Of a stretch of DNA of 64,000 nucleotides, positions 23,827 to 34,379 are shown piece after piece. Numbering within the stretch: the first letter of the stretch is position 1; each line of letters starts with the position of its first letter. The notes beneath the pieces were generated by a model, which searched no databases, was not told the DNA's origin, and saw nothing but the letters and a program-made list of their open reading frames with translations. The DNA is from Eublepharis macularius (taxonomy: Eukaryota > Chordata > Lepidosauria > Squamata > Eublepharidae), in contig NC_072793.1 of NCBI RefSeq assembly GCF_028583425.1, positions 102,905,689-102,969,688 on the forward strand, given 5' to 3'. The translations under genes were made by a program, and so were the position numbers.

Positions 23827-24025
23827 AACGAGTCCAGTAGCACCTTTAAGACTAACCAACTTTACTGTAGCATAAGCTTTCGAGAATCATCTGCATGCAT
23901 CTGACGAAGAGAACTGTGATTCTCGAAAGCTTATGCTACAGTAAAGTTGGTTAGTCTTAAAGGTGCTACCGGATTCTTTTCTATTTTGCTACTACAGACT
24001 AACACGGCTAACTACTCTGGATCTA
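23827..24025 (+). mobile_element. palindromic insertion with 15-bp TSD
   Basis: Arms 23830-23889 and 23917-23976 are 60 bp long and almost perfectly complementary, with a 27-bp loop. After the palindrome comes a single-copy tail containing CTACAGACTAACACGGCTAA. The insertion is flanked by CTCCTAGTTTTTTAGA (23811-23826) and CTCCTAGTTTTTAGA (24026-24040). TSDs of this length indicate retrotransposition, not cut-and-paste. Tail and layout resemble Penelope-like terminal sequences of sauropsids, which is an inference. Confidence 0.75.
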
Positions 24026-24040
24026 CTCCTAGTTTTTAGA

Positions 24041-24609
24041 GCTGGATTGGCCCATAATGTTAGTTGAGCATGTAAAAATGGGTCAAATTGATATTGCCAT
24101 GACATTATGTACTAGTTTTCTAACTGCAGAAATTGTAGGAGGAACAGGACCCGCTTTAGCGTGAATAGACCCTAATGTACTCCATTGAAAGTGGGGTCCA
24201 AACAAGAAGCCTCCAAAAGAGCTCAAAAGAGCCCAGGATGGATAACTCACCTGGGAGGAGCAGTCCCAATAATTAGTCCAAGTTAACAGAGTGAATATTA
24301 TTTGTCTGATGACACAAGCCAGGGGTTCCACATGTAGATCGAAAATATGCAGAGAAAGAGATAAACTTTGCCTAGTATCTCTCTGAAGAGGAAAGGATGC
24401 AGAAAAAATGCCTCTGTCAAGTACAGGCATCTGATGAAGTGCGCTCTTGTCCACAATAGTTTATGTGAGAATAAAAGCAGATTATTCTTTAAAGTGCCAC
24501 AGGCACCCATTTATTTTTGCTGCAAGAGACAAAAGGGGAATTATTACTTTGGGATTATTATCCTGGTGGTACTCACACTGCCCTTGATGACGTCGAGTAG
24601 AAGGGAGAA
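24041..24609. other. unannotated; fragments of the palindromic family
   Basis: 24420-24510 (GCATCTGATGAAGTGCGCTC, then CTTTAAAGTGCCACAGGC) looks like one arm of the palindromic family. Nothing else is supportable. Confidence 0.3.
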
Positions 24610-24670
24610 AACATACATACATACATACATACATACATACATACATACATACATACATACATACATACAC
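24610..24670. repeat. (ACAT)n microsatellite
   Basis: About 15 uninterrupted tetranucleotide units. It creates Tyr-Val-Cys-Met peptides in the reverse frames, which are not genes. Confidence 0.95.
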
Positions 24671-25559
24671 AGAGTTTATTTGCAAATTTGGAAGAATGCA
24701 CCTCCCCCTCCAGGCTTAATGAGGACATTGGTTTTTCTCTCTCTCTACAGATGCTGATTTTCTGCTTTTCACACCCCAGTTCTAGCAAGCTAATTATGGT
24801 ATTATTATAGCTTACACCATTATTTTAAATACCTCTCCCACCTTCTGGCTGGCTAAAATCCTACATAATTCCACATCTGAATGTATCTGAAAAAGAGAGC
24901 TCATACCCAGGAAATCTAGTTGGTTTTTAAGACTACTGGACCAGAATCTTGCTCTTCTACTGCAGACCAACACAGCTACCCACCTAAAATTGCTACATTT
25001 ATGACTATCATACAGCTGTTAAAGGTACCAGAGCCCTTCCAGAAAAAAAAGTTGGCCACCATATATTAAGATGATCAGTGTTGGATCTGGGAGCGGAAAG
25101 AATCTTCCTGCTTACTTCTCTTGCTTTTTTGGAAGTTGCCCAGGGAACATTGTTTAGAAACTGCATCTGCACATGCAACTTTTAGAACAACTCATTTCTC
25201 AGAAAGTTATCAGACAAATGTATCAGGGCATGGAGATGAAAAGTTGGGGAAAGATTTTATTTACTTGTCAGTGTGTGAGGCTTTTGTTAAAGGCAATAAA
25301 AAGCTGTCTTCTCCAGGAAGATAGGTGAGCATCAGGGAATTCATCTATCTTGTCCCCTGACTTAATCCTGCACTGGTCCACACTCCTGTCATATCATAGG
25401 TGATGGCAATTATGTAAAATCTGCACAGAAAGAGGTGGGCTATGAAACTATAAGCAAGCTTTGTTCATTTCCTGCACTTTTAGCTTAGCGCACAATTTTT
25501 AAAAAGCCCTAAAGAAATCAGAATAATAAAAGGGAAGATAAGTTTACAGTTGGTGGGGC
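24671..25559. other. unannotated; one palindromic-family fragment
   Basis: 24870-24985 (GAAAAAGAGAGCTCATACCC, then CTTGCTCTTCTACTGCAGACC) is a partial copy of the palindromic family. The remainder shows no gene or repeat. Confidence 0.35.
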
Positions 25560-26165
25560 ATCAACTAAAAGGAGTCTATAATAGTAGCAAAATATCATTC
25601 CATGCAACAAAAGCAAGAAAGGACACTTGACGACTCACTGGCAGGCTGTTTGGGCACCGGGTGCAGGATGAAGTGGAGGCATGGCCAGCTTTGAAGAGGA
25701 GGAGCGTCAACCCTCCTCCGTGCCAGCCGCGTGGCCAGTGCCATTCCATTGGAGCAGTGGCAGGAGCAACAAGTTCCCCTCCCACCCTCCGCTGTTCATG
25801 GAACAAGGGGGGAGGGCACTGTCACAACTTTATGGGTTTGGCGGTTTTGAAGCATTGGGCTCACCCAACAGGGTGAGTGGGCCTTCAGGACTGCTCACCC
25901 TGACGGATCTGGAAGCAAGGGTTGCCTGGTAGGACCGGCGATGGGACAACGTGTGCTGAGGTGTGCCAGCGGGAGGCTGGCAGGAGATGCATCGGTCGGC
26001 AGCCTGGCCCTCCGATGCCAACGGGGATCCATGCCCAGATGCCGGGCCAATGCTCCATCCAGCTGTAATCAAAGTTGTGGCCATTTCTAACCCAAAGAGA
26101 GGTCTGGTGTGAGTCATTCAGCCGGAACGCAGTCTGGCATAGCACATAGGTGACAATTACCAGCA
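25560..26165 (+). mobile_element. DIRS-related 3' fragment
   Basis: The stretch 25860-26160 is a diverged reverse complement of 42563-42870, which lies directly 3' of DIRS coding remnants on the minus strand. Shared phrases include GGGATCCATGCCCAGATGCC-like and CTATGTGCTATGCCAGACTG-like sequence. By that orientation this copy runs 5' to 3' on plus. No coding part is left. Confidence 0.5.
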
Positions 26166-27171
26166 ACCTGAGTTAGTGATGGCAAACAGAGATTTCCCCC
26201 TGTTGCAGTTGAAGAAGGGAGCTTGAGACCACAAAAGTTTATGCTGGGATAAAATTTAACTTTAAAGTGCCACAAGATTCCTTCTTCTTCTTCTTCTTTT
26301 TTTGCTTTAACAACATAAATGCTTCCTGTGGTACAGTTATGGCTGCTAGGTCCTGCAGGCAAATGACTATCTGGAAAGTGCAGGAAAGGGCCTTTTGCAT
26401 GGAGCCTTAAAGTGAACTAGTTGCCTTTTGATGTACTTTAACCTTCCATTTATTTATCCATTTGAACAGGAAAGGGCAGATGGTTTCCATTCCACCCTTA
26501 GAAGAGTTAAAATCTTCAAAATCCCACAAGTGATTTGAAAAGTGTTCTAGGTTAAGTAATTAGAAATAAAAGGATTAACATACAATTGCTAAGAATGTCC
26601 CCCTCACTCCAAGCATTCACTGGGACACTGGAAAAGTACATCCCCTTTGCTCTGTCTTTTACTCACCCTGATTGTGTAAATAAATATTTGGTTAAAGCCT
26701 TTTAAGGGATAACTAATCTGTGTTAAATGATCTTGACAAAAGAGTGATTCTAATCTGGTTAGTGAATATGAAAGCAGAACAAAATTTGGCATTTTATTGT
26801 TGTTTCCATTTGTACAAAACAGAGTTTTCTGGTTAAACATTCACACACTGCAAAAATAATTTTTTCCCAATGTTTAGTGTTGCATGTACACGCACCTTGA
26901 TAACTCAGAATATAATTTAGTCCTGCTGCCGACTGTCATTAATGCATGAGTCATACCATTACTGTGGTTTTAAGTGTTCTCACATTCTGAAGTGCAAGAT
27001 CTCTAAAAATATCACCAACCCCAAATATACTAAACTATTTTTACCTGCTGTAGACCCAATACAAATTAATGCCCCAATTTTGGGGGAGAAAGTTACTTTG
27101 ATTTGACCCCAAGCTTTAAAATATACTGGTAGGTCTAAACTCTTCCTTTGTGAACCAATGAAAACTTACCA
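26166..27171. other. unannotated; one palindromic-family fragment
   Basis: 26225-26285 (ACCACAAAAGTTTATGCTGG, then TTTAAAGTGCCACAAG) is part of the palindromic family, followed by a (CTT)n run at 26280-26297. Nothing else. Confidence 0.35.
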
Positions 27172-27242
27172 GTGAAATCCTAAATAGAATTATGCTATTC
27201 AGTGTACTTAAAAGGTGTTACCTCTGTTTAAGATTGGACTGT
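27172..27242. mobile_element. short palindromic repeat (diverged)
   Basis: GTGAAATCCTAAATAGAATT and CCTCTGTTTAAGATTGGACT are imperfect complements. Same family as 18618-18695, but older. Confidence 0.4.
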
Positions 27243-27324
27243 AAGATGACAACTGGAAAGTTTTACTTGCAGAAACCCATTGAAATGAATCATAGCAGGA
27301 ACCACTTTGCTTCTCTAGGTACAC

Positions 27325-27496
27325 GGCCGTTTTCACACGTCTTACTGGCTCGGGTACATCACGCAAAGCTCCTGCAAGGACAGTGTCTTCCTGGCGCAAT
27401 TTCCTGGTTCTTGAGCGAAATTGTGCCAGGAAGATGCTGTCTTTGCGGGAGCTTCACGTGATGTGCCGAAGCCAGTAAGACATGGGAAAACAGCCC
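27325..27496. mobile_element. 172-bp palindromic MITE
   Basis: Arms of about 79 bp (27325-27403 and 27417-27496) pair with about 85 % identity around a 13-bp spacer. The outer ends read GGCCGTTTTCACACGTC and GACATGGGAAAACAGCCC. Non-coding. No clear TSD. Confidence 0.65.
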
Positions 27497-28679
27497 ACAT
27501 ATCCTTTGATTTTTCTCCACTTCTCTCACTGACTGTGAGCAGTGTGCAGTCTCACACCCCTGAAAAACATTGCGTTTAAGATGATGGCTTCAGTTCTGCT
27601 TGTGATCATTTTGCACACCTCCCAGCACACTGTTGGAATTGAAATTAGTAGTAGAAGTAGCATAAGACATTAGAGGGAACTGCATCTTACTCCATGCAGG
27701 GCATGGAGAGAGGCACCCCACTGCTGAACTGCAAAGCTCTTAGAGTTGGCAAATATATCTGTTAAGATACTAAAACAGACAATGATATTCAAGAATCCCT
27801 GAAGTGTACAAATCATATTGCATAAATTGCTTATTGTCCAGTATCAAATATTATATGCAAGAATTTCCATGGAAATAAAACCCAATTTACTGGGGAAAAA
27901 TGGATTTTACAGACCTATAGAATGCCAAAATGTAAATGATTACTCCTACAAAGTAGCAGTAGCTCGGTCTTTATTTCTTGGTTGGTTGGGAGCAGACATG
28001 TTTTGTCTAGGCTATCTTCCTTCAGTTTGTTCAAGTTCTGCATATAATTGAGTTTTGTGGAATTGGTAGCTTGGTTGATTTCATTTTGATTTTAGTGCAG
28101 ATTGTGGACCCTCAGATGATTCTATTTACATTATAGATTATGGAGCAAGGATTTAGTTTTACTAATGAGACATTCAGAAAACCACAGATATACCCATAAA
28201 CTTGCTAGTAAGTGCCTTGATTTGGAATATGGAGGATTAATAACTAAATATGAGGGATGAGGGATGAGGGATGGTGGAGTTTGCTTGAAAAATACCCCCC
28301 CCAAGCCACCATGGATAGTTTTCCCCATAGAGTATAATAGCTGGATAAATTTAGGATTCTCTAATCTTACCAAACTAGATTAAAGAATCTGACACAGATT
28401 TCAGGGATGCCGAAATTTTATGGTGTTCCTGATACCCAGATCCAGATTGAGCTGAATTTTTTAATGCACCGTCTCTGCTCCCTAGTGTGATAATGGGAGA
28501 TGTCAAGGACCTAAAAGGCTTTTCTAGAGGATGGTTCAGAGGTGGTAGTTACTTTGCCTCCTTGAAAGGAACAACTGAAGATGCGGACAAGTAGTTACAT
28601 ATTACCCTCATGAATTACAATTATTGCATGCCTTCTCTGCTTCTCTGCTCCATCCCAGGAGAAAGAATAATGTCCATTT
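27497..28679. other. unannotated stretch
   Basis: There is a small tandem run of GATGAGG near 28254-28273. No gene or clear repeat. Confidence 0.4.
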
Positions 28680-29070
28680 TAAAACATTATTTAATGTATG
28701 ATATAGATGCTGGGTAGAGCAATCCTGAGAAAGGGGGGCGAGAGTGCTCAGGCAGCCTACTAGCTTCTACACTAATGTATCTCACACTTATGTTGACATA
28801 AGCCCAAGTAATGCTGGTGCCTCTCCCCAGAGGACTGCTGCTAGGCTGGAGCACAGGTGGTGGCCCACCACGGCCAATCACTGACAGGTGTCAGGTGTAA
28901 ATACCTGCATTAGCTTAGGTGTGAGTGGGTTGGGAGCATGCTGGGAATGAGTTAGCATCCTAAGCCACTCCAAGCTGGATAACACCCTAGACAGTTGTGG
29001 ACAGTTATACCATGAAAAAAGATGATGTAGCCCATAGGTGCCCATGCAAGGGGATATATCAACTCCTCAC
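28680..29070 (+). repeat. left part of an unknown repeat, split by the giant hAT
   Basis: 28680-29070 and 41714-41970 together match, in order, the reverse complement of 51375-51830. Shared phrases include GTATCTCACACTTATGTTGA-like and GGCTGGAGCACAGGTGGTGG-like sequence. The 12.6-kb hAT separates the two parts. Its 8-bp TSD forms the last bases here (29063-29070). Confidence 0.7.
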
Positions 29071-29090
29071 TAGGGGTGTGCAAGGAAAAA

Positions 29091-29228
29091 ACTTTCGGCT
29101 TTCTTGTTTCGGGATTACCCGAAACAAGATTCTCTACCGGCATTAGCCGAAAGCCGAAACAAGAATCTCTTTCGGGATTCGGGATTCGGCATTATTTCGG
29201 CATTCTTTCGGGATTCTTTCGGGTTTTT
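29091..29228. promoter_or_regulatory. left subterminal repeats of the giant hAT
   Basis: Dense short motifs in both orientations: TTTCGGC, TTTCGGGATT, CCCGAAAC and GCCGAAAG. They match the motifs at the right end (41535-41713). In hAT elements such subterminal motifs bind the transposase; here that is inferred. Confidence 0.6.
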
Positions 29229-29506
29229 TTGCTGGGAAAATGCCTCCGTCTTTCAGGACGCCTGGAGGAGGCATTTTCCCACCAAATAAGCCCAAAATTG
29301 GTGGGGACCTTCCTCTAACCCTTCTCTAACAACTACCCAAGTTTCAGACAGATTGGACTTTGGGGGGGCCATGTTATGGCCCCCCAAAGCAGGTCCCCCC
29401 ATCCTCCCCATAAGAAAGCAAAGGAGCAGCATATTGTTAGCATGCTGCTGCTGATCTCTCTTCATTATTTCCTATGGGGAAAAAATGAAGAGGCAGGCTT
29501 CCTTTG

Positions 29507-29818
29507 CCAGGGGTGGCATTTTGCATGCAAAATGCCCCCCAGCCCTCAGGGGCCCTTCTACCACCCCTCCTCACACCCCCCACCAAGGCTCAGCCTGCTC
29601 CCACTTGGGGGGGCCATTTCATGGCCTCCCCAAGTAGGTGCTCTAATCTCTACCACTGACAGCTGGGGGAGGCTTGTGTTGCCAGGGGTGGCATTTTGCA
29701 TGCAAAATGCCCCCCAACCCTCTGGGGCCCTTCTCCCACCCCTCCTCCCACCCCCCACCAAGGCTCAGCCTGCTCCCACTTGGGGGGGCCATTTCATGGC
29801 CTCCACAAGTAGGTGCTC
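29507..29818. repeat. GC-rich module in two tandem copies
   Basis: Copies start near 29507 and 29682, with a third at 30517-30752. Each contains TTGCCAGGGGTGGCATTTTG, a C-rich stretch and CCACTTGGGGGGGCCATTTC. The first two contain a perfect 22-bp palindrome (29515-29536 and 29690-29711) centred on TTTGCATGCAAA. Confidence 0.75.
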
Positions 29819-29819
29819 T

Positions 29820-30515
29820 CTGCCCCTAAAGTCCACCCCTCACAGCCCCACACAAACCCAGTTCCCCCACCCCAGCTGCCACACACAGACCCAAATCCCC
29901 CCAGTAGCCCCTCACAGACCCAAATCCACCCCCACCTGCCCCACACCCACCATAACCCCAGGAACAGGCTGGCCTGCCCTCCCCTTTTGGGAACCCCTAA
30001 ACTCTCTTTCCCAGGGCAGTTCTGCACAGACAAGGGGTGCCACAATGGTGGCAGTGCCAAATCGTCCCTGGGAAAGAGCACCTGCCCTGGCACACAGACA
30101 ACCACCCCCCTGACCCCCCCACCACCCGCAGAGAAGGCTGGCCAGCCTGCCCCATTGTTCCCTATGCTGGGAACCAACCTCCCATCAAAGAAGGGAACAC
30201 AGACACACAATCATTAAGTTTAAAAAACCTTTATTTTCTCATTTTCAAATTACAAGTGGTCAACAAATCACAACATATTACACTTATTGTCCCTCATAGC
30301 ACAACACAACACAATTAACTACACATCAGAGAATCTTAAACACAATTTTTCTTTTGAAATGGACAAACAGTAAAGTTTTGAACATTACAACAGGTCACAT
30401 AGTGAGCGGGCACAACAGGGCATGGAAACAGAAGATGATCATAATAACTACCAGCCTAATACAACTCTCCCTCCATAACATGACTTAATGGGGGGGAACC
30501 ACTGCAACAAAATCC
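29820..30515. repeat. 3'-flank module, upstream duplicate
   Basis: Near-identical to 33018-33535 from ACAGCCCCACACAAACCCAG on, with an extra block of about 170 bp near 29900-30140. It ends with the same AATAAA-containing segment (minus strand, 30230-30235). Confidence 0.8.
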
Positions 30516-30752
30516 CCCCCCCCCAACCCTCTGGGGCCCTTCTCCCACCCTTCCTCCCATCCCCCCACCAAGGCTCAGCCTGCTCCCACTTGGGGGGGCC
30601 ATTTCATGGCCTCCCCAAGTGGGTGCTCTGCTCTCATCTCTACCACTGACAGCTGGGAGAGGCTTGTCTTGCCAGGGGTGGCATTTTGCATGCCAAATGC
30701 CACCCTCACCCTCAGGGGCCCTTCTCCCACCCTTCCCCCCACCCCCCACCAC

Positions 30753-32910
30753 ATGCATTCCTTGACAATCAAGAAATCTGGAGTTAAATATAATGTGCAT
30801 GTAAGTCCCTCAAAGACAGAAGCAATATGGAGGTAATGACCCATTTGATTTCCACAACCTCAGACACAATTAGGGATCCGTTTCCCCTTGGTGGGGGATC
30901 CCCCACTCTCACCTATCACCCCGAAGGGGGAAAGTCAGTGAATGAGCCTTCAAGGTACGCTCCAGGGGCTGCTGCCGTGATGTCACTGATGTCATCTGGC
31001 TGCCCTGAGAGTATGCCTGTGCTTTGCAGTGGGCTGATTTGGGCCCTACAGGCCAAAGCTGGATCCCTTGTGGCCCAAATCTGCCTGCTGTGAATTGTGC
31101 GTGCTCCCCAGCCTTGTGTGATGATCACATCACCTCCTAGAACAAACATCATCATGCCAGAGCATTGCCATTAAATGATCATGCGTGTGTGAACAGACCC
31201 CAAGTATCCTGTAGGCTTCAGTGATGGTATAGTAATGTTGTCACTCACATTATAGAGAGAGAGAGAGACAGAGAAGGGGGGGAGGCACTGAAGCTAGATT
31301 ATTTCTTCTATTTTACTGTCCCCTTCCAAAGCCAGGGTGGCATTGGCACAATGCCCCCCTCCCCCCGGCCAGAGCCTTAGTACCAGTATGCATTGACAGG
31401 CCCATGCATCATAGTCCTTTTTGAGACCCAGCCAAGTTGTGCCTTTTGGAGAAAAATGTTCAAGTTGCTGGTGGGGGTATGAACAGTTTTTAGATATCCA
31501 CTGTAGTGCAATGGCTAGAGAGTTGGTCTAGAATCTGGCAGACTCTGATTCTGTGCCTTGTAGGCTTGATGGATGTTCTTGGCTCAGCCTAAGTAAACAA
31601 TTGTGTTGTGTTTTCCAGAGGCAGTCTACGTGATTTTGGGGCCCTGGACAAATGTTCTGGACGGGGCCCCAGAACCAGTGCCGCCCCACCACTGGCTCCT
31701 TGCCAAGGCCAAGCAATTTGGTCACCTAGGCCCCAGATAGAGTGGGCAGGAGTGCGTTGTTTCCTTCCTCCCCCCCCTCCACCCCCTCCAACAACTAAGA
31801 AGGCCATCGGTGGAGTCACTCCAATGTGAGGCATGGAGCAGCTGTCTATTGTTAGCCTGGTTGTGATGAGGGTGAAACAAATCAAGGGAGAACAGCAATG
31901 TGTAAACCACTCTAGGTTCCCATGGGGGAGAAAACCGGGGCATAAGATAAACCTTTAATTTGGTGGGGAGGGGGTATATACATTTTATGTGTATGTGTCT
32001 GTATGTTTTATGCATTCAAATCACTTGTGGTGTACTTTAGAATTATATTGAGCTCCACAGTATCCCAAAAACCTTGTCCATGTATTGCAAACCGAAGTCA
32101 ATCTACCACATCTAGGGTATTCTTCTTTTCCCTACTGCCTTCAATTTTTCTTAGCATTATTGTCTTTTCTAGTGAACCTTGTCTTCTCATGATGTGACAT
32201 AAGCACTATCATCAATTGATATCTTCAAGGGAGAAAGCAGGCCTGATTTGGTCTGGATCCCACTTACATGTCTTTTTCGGAGTCCATGGTACATGTAAAT
32301 TGAAACTTTCTTCCCACTTCACAGTGTGAATGCTTTTTCCTCCTATGAGCTTAGTCTAAATTTTACTGTACTGATACTGCTCATTTGGCCAAAAGGCCTG
32401 CCCTTGATCAATGCCACATTAAATACTTCATAATAAAAAAATGTTTTTAGAACCATTTAAAAGTGTCCTTAAGTGCCATACGCTGATTTAAAAAAACATA
32501 AGCTAAATGTTTGGGAACACAACCAGATATGTGAATGACTGAAATGCAGCCCAATCCCACTGCTACTTAAAATCCATTTTTGATGGAGGTCTGGATTGTC
32601 TTACATTGGTGTCATTGGGCTTGGAATCAGGAACCTGGAAGCGTTCCATGGGGGCTACAACTTTCATGCCAAGGCTAAGAGGGTGGGAACGGGATCTCTC
32701 TGGGGTGGCAAACTCTGGCCTTGGAAGTTACTGGCAATTTGGGGGTGGGACTTGTGGAAAGGAAAATCTGAGTAGGGATCTCCCCCAGAATCCATGGTCC
32801 GCATTTGCCCTCTAAAGAGATTGCCCTTGGAAGCAGCCAGTTTCTCTGTAGGGAACTACTCTCTCTAACCTGAACTCAAGCCCAACCAGGAGTTTGGCAG
32901 CCCTAGGAAA
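30753..32910. other. genomic-type DNA inside the giant hAT
   Basis: Unlike the GC-rich, repetitive body of the element, this block looks like ordinary genome. It carries an interspersed repeat shared with 4431-4900 (30950-31130), a SINE (31498-31955) and the 18130/50226-type repeat (32600-32910). It sits between two copies of the element's 3'-flank module. It is either captured DNA or later insertions. Confidence 0.6.
31498..31955 (+). mobile_element. old tRNA-derived SINE, interrupted
   Basis: The head, 31498-31600 (AGTGCAATGGCTAGAGAGTT, box A-like), and tail, 31845-31955 (GTTGTGATGAGGGTGAAAC, then CCATGGGGGAGAAAACCGGG), match the SINE at 42127. About 240 bp of unrelated GC-rich sequence splits them. 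Confidence 0.5.
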
Positions 32911-32989
32911 ATTTCAGAAAAAGATGGCAAAGGAGGGCCAGCAACTGATGGAGGCATGGAAGCCCACACCAGGACAGTAGCAGGGGCCT

Positions 32990-33535
32990 ACTTGGGCACA
33001 AGGGACAACCAGTGCTCTCATCCCCCATAGTCCACTCCTTACAGCCCCACACAAACCCAGTTCCCCCACCCCAGCTGCCACACACAGACCCAAATCCTCC
33101 ACTCAGCCCGTCTCAGAACCAAAACCACCCTCAGCTGCCCCACACCCAGTACCCCAGGAACAGGCTGGCCAGCCTGCCCCATTGTTCTCTATGCTGGGAA
33201 CCAACCTCCCATCAAAGAAGGGAACACAGACACACAATCATTAAGTTTAAAAAACCTTTATTTTCTCATTTTCAAATTACAAGTGGTCAACAAATCACAA
33301 CATATTACACTTATTGTCCCTCATAGCACAACACAACACAATTAACTACACATCAGAGAATCTTAAACACAATTTTTCTTTTGAAATGGACAAACAGTAA
33401 AGTTTTGAACATTACAGCAGGTTACATAGTGAGCGGGCACAACAGGGCATGGAAACAGAAGATGATCATAACTACCAGCCTAATACAACTCTCCCTCCAT
33501 AACATGACTAAATGGGGGGGGAACCACTGCAACAG
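32990..33535. repeat. 3'-flank module, copy next to the transposase
   Basis: Direct repeat of 29820-30515, at an offset of 3,027 bp in the right part and 3,199 bp in the left part. It lies downstream of the transposase on the minus strand, so it is probably the 3' end of its transcript. Confidence 0.8.
33257..33262 (-). terminator. polyadenylation signal for the hAT transposase
   Basis: The minus strand reads AATAAA, followed about 25 bases on by ATGATTGTGTGTCTGTGTTC, a good GU-rich downstream element. It would give a 3' UTR of about 1.1 kb. A duplicate signal lies at 30230-30235. Confidence 0.55.
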
Positions 33536-33795
33536 GGTCCAGCAGAACCTATGTCATTTCCTGTGGCTGTGCTTTCAGTTCAGACACACAAAGCTGAACT
33601 GGGCACTTCCAAGGCACTGGACAATGGTATTTCTGGAGCAGTTCTGCAGAGGTCTCCCCCCACCCCCACACCAGCCTCAGAATTTACCTGGGAACATCTG
33701 TGAGAGATCATCATTGGCCGGTGCCCATCCACCACTCTACCCGCATCCCCCAACCATGCAAACCCAACATTAACATCAAATTTTTTTTTTTTTAA

Positions 33796-34040
33796 ACATG
33801 AACATTCAATCAACTTTTAAAAAACATAATCACAACATTTTTTTTTGGTTTTTTTTCCTTTTTTTTACATGAACGGAACATCAACTTTTAAAAAACATAA
33901 TCACAACATTTTTTTGGGTTTTTTTTTTTTTATGAACATTCAATCAACTTTTAAAAAACATAATCACAACATTTTTTTTTGGTTTTTTTTCCTTTTTTTT
34001 ACATGAACGGAACATCAACTTGCAAAAAACAGTACAACAA
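33796..34040. repeat. T-rich tandem repeat, units of about 64 and 71 bp
   Basis: ACATGAACATTCAATCAACT and its GGAACATCAACTT variant start near 33796, 33867, 33931 and 34001. The two variants alternate, so the larger unit is about 135 bp, present twice. It lies in the presumed transposase 3' UTR. Confidence 0.75.
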
Positions 34041-34379
34041 TTCTTCTACAATTTTTTTTTACAAGGAGTTCATCTGATAAAAACACCTAAGCAATCCCTA
34101 TCTAACCTGTTTCTCCCTCCAGTAGCAATCCATGTTTCTGGGGCATTATTTCTCATAATAAATTTGGTCCCACAGGGTATGTCTCAGTGATGGGAGATGT
34201 TTTGAATACCCTGGGGGGGGGGCTTTCAAATTGCTGGGTGTTTTCCCTTTGCCACTGGTTCCTAACCACCCTCCCTCTACTGGCCGGTTTTAACTGTATA
34301 TACAGGGTTTTATACAGGGGAGAGCGCGATTCCAAAGGATTGGACTCATAGAGGATGCAGGCCACAAGTTGGGCTCACC

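Noticed and set aside
23901-23928. Hammerhead-like core CTGACGA, 5-bp stem, GAAA
   Set aside because: There is an extra base before the stem, and GAAA pairs perfectly with TTTC in the other arm, so a simple hairpin explains it better. The copy at 58657 has lost the core.
24482-24788. Minus-strand ORFs with repeated YVCM
   Set aside because: Translation of the (ACAT)n microsatellite.
29376-30113. 245-codon plus-strand ORF
   Set aside because: Pro/His/Thr-rich reading of C-rich repeated modules. The same modules recur out of frame elsewhere.
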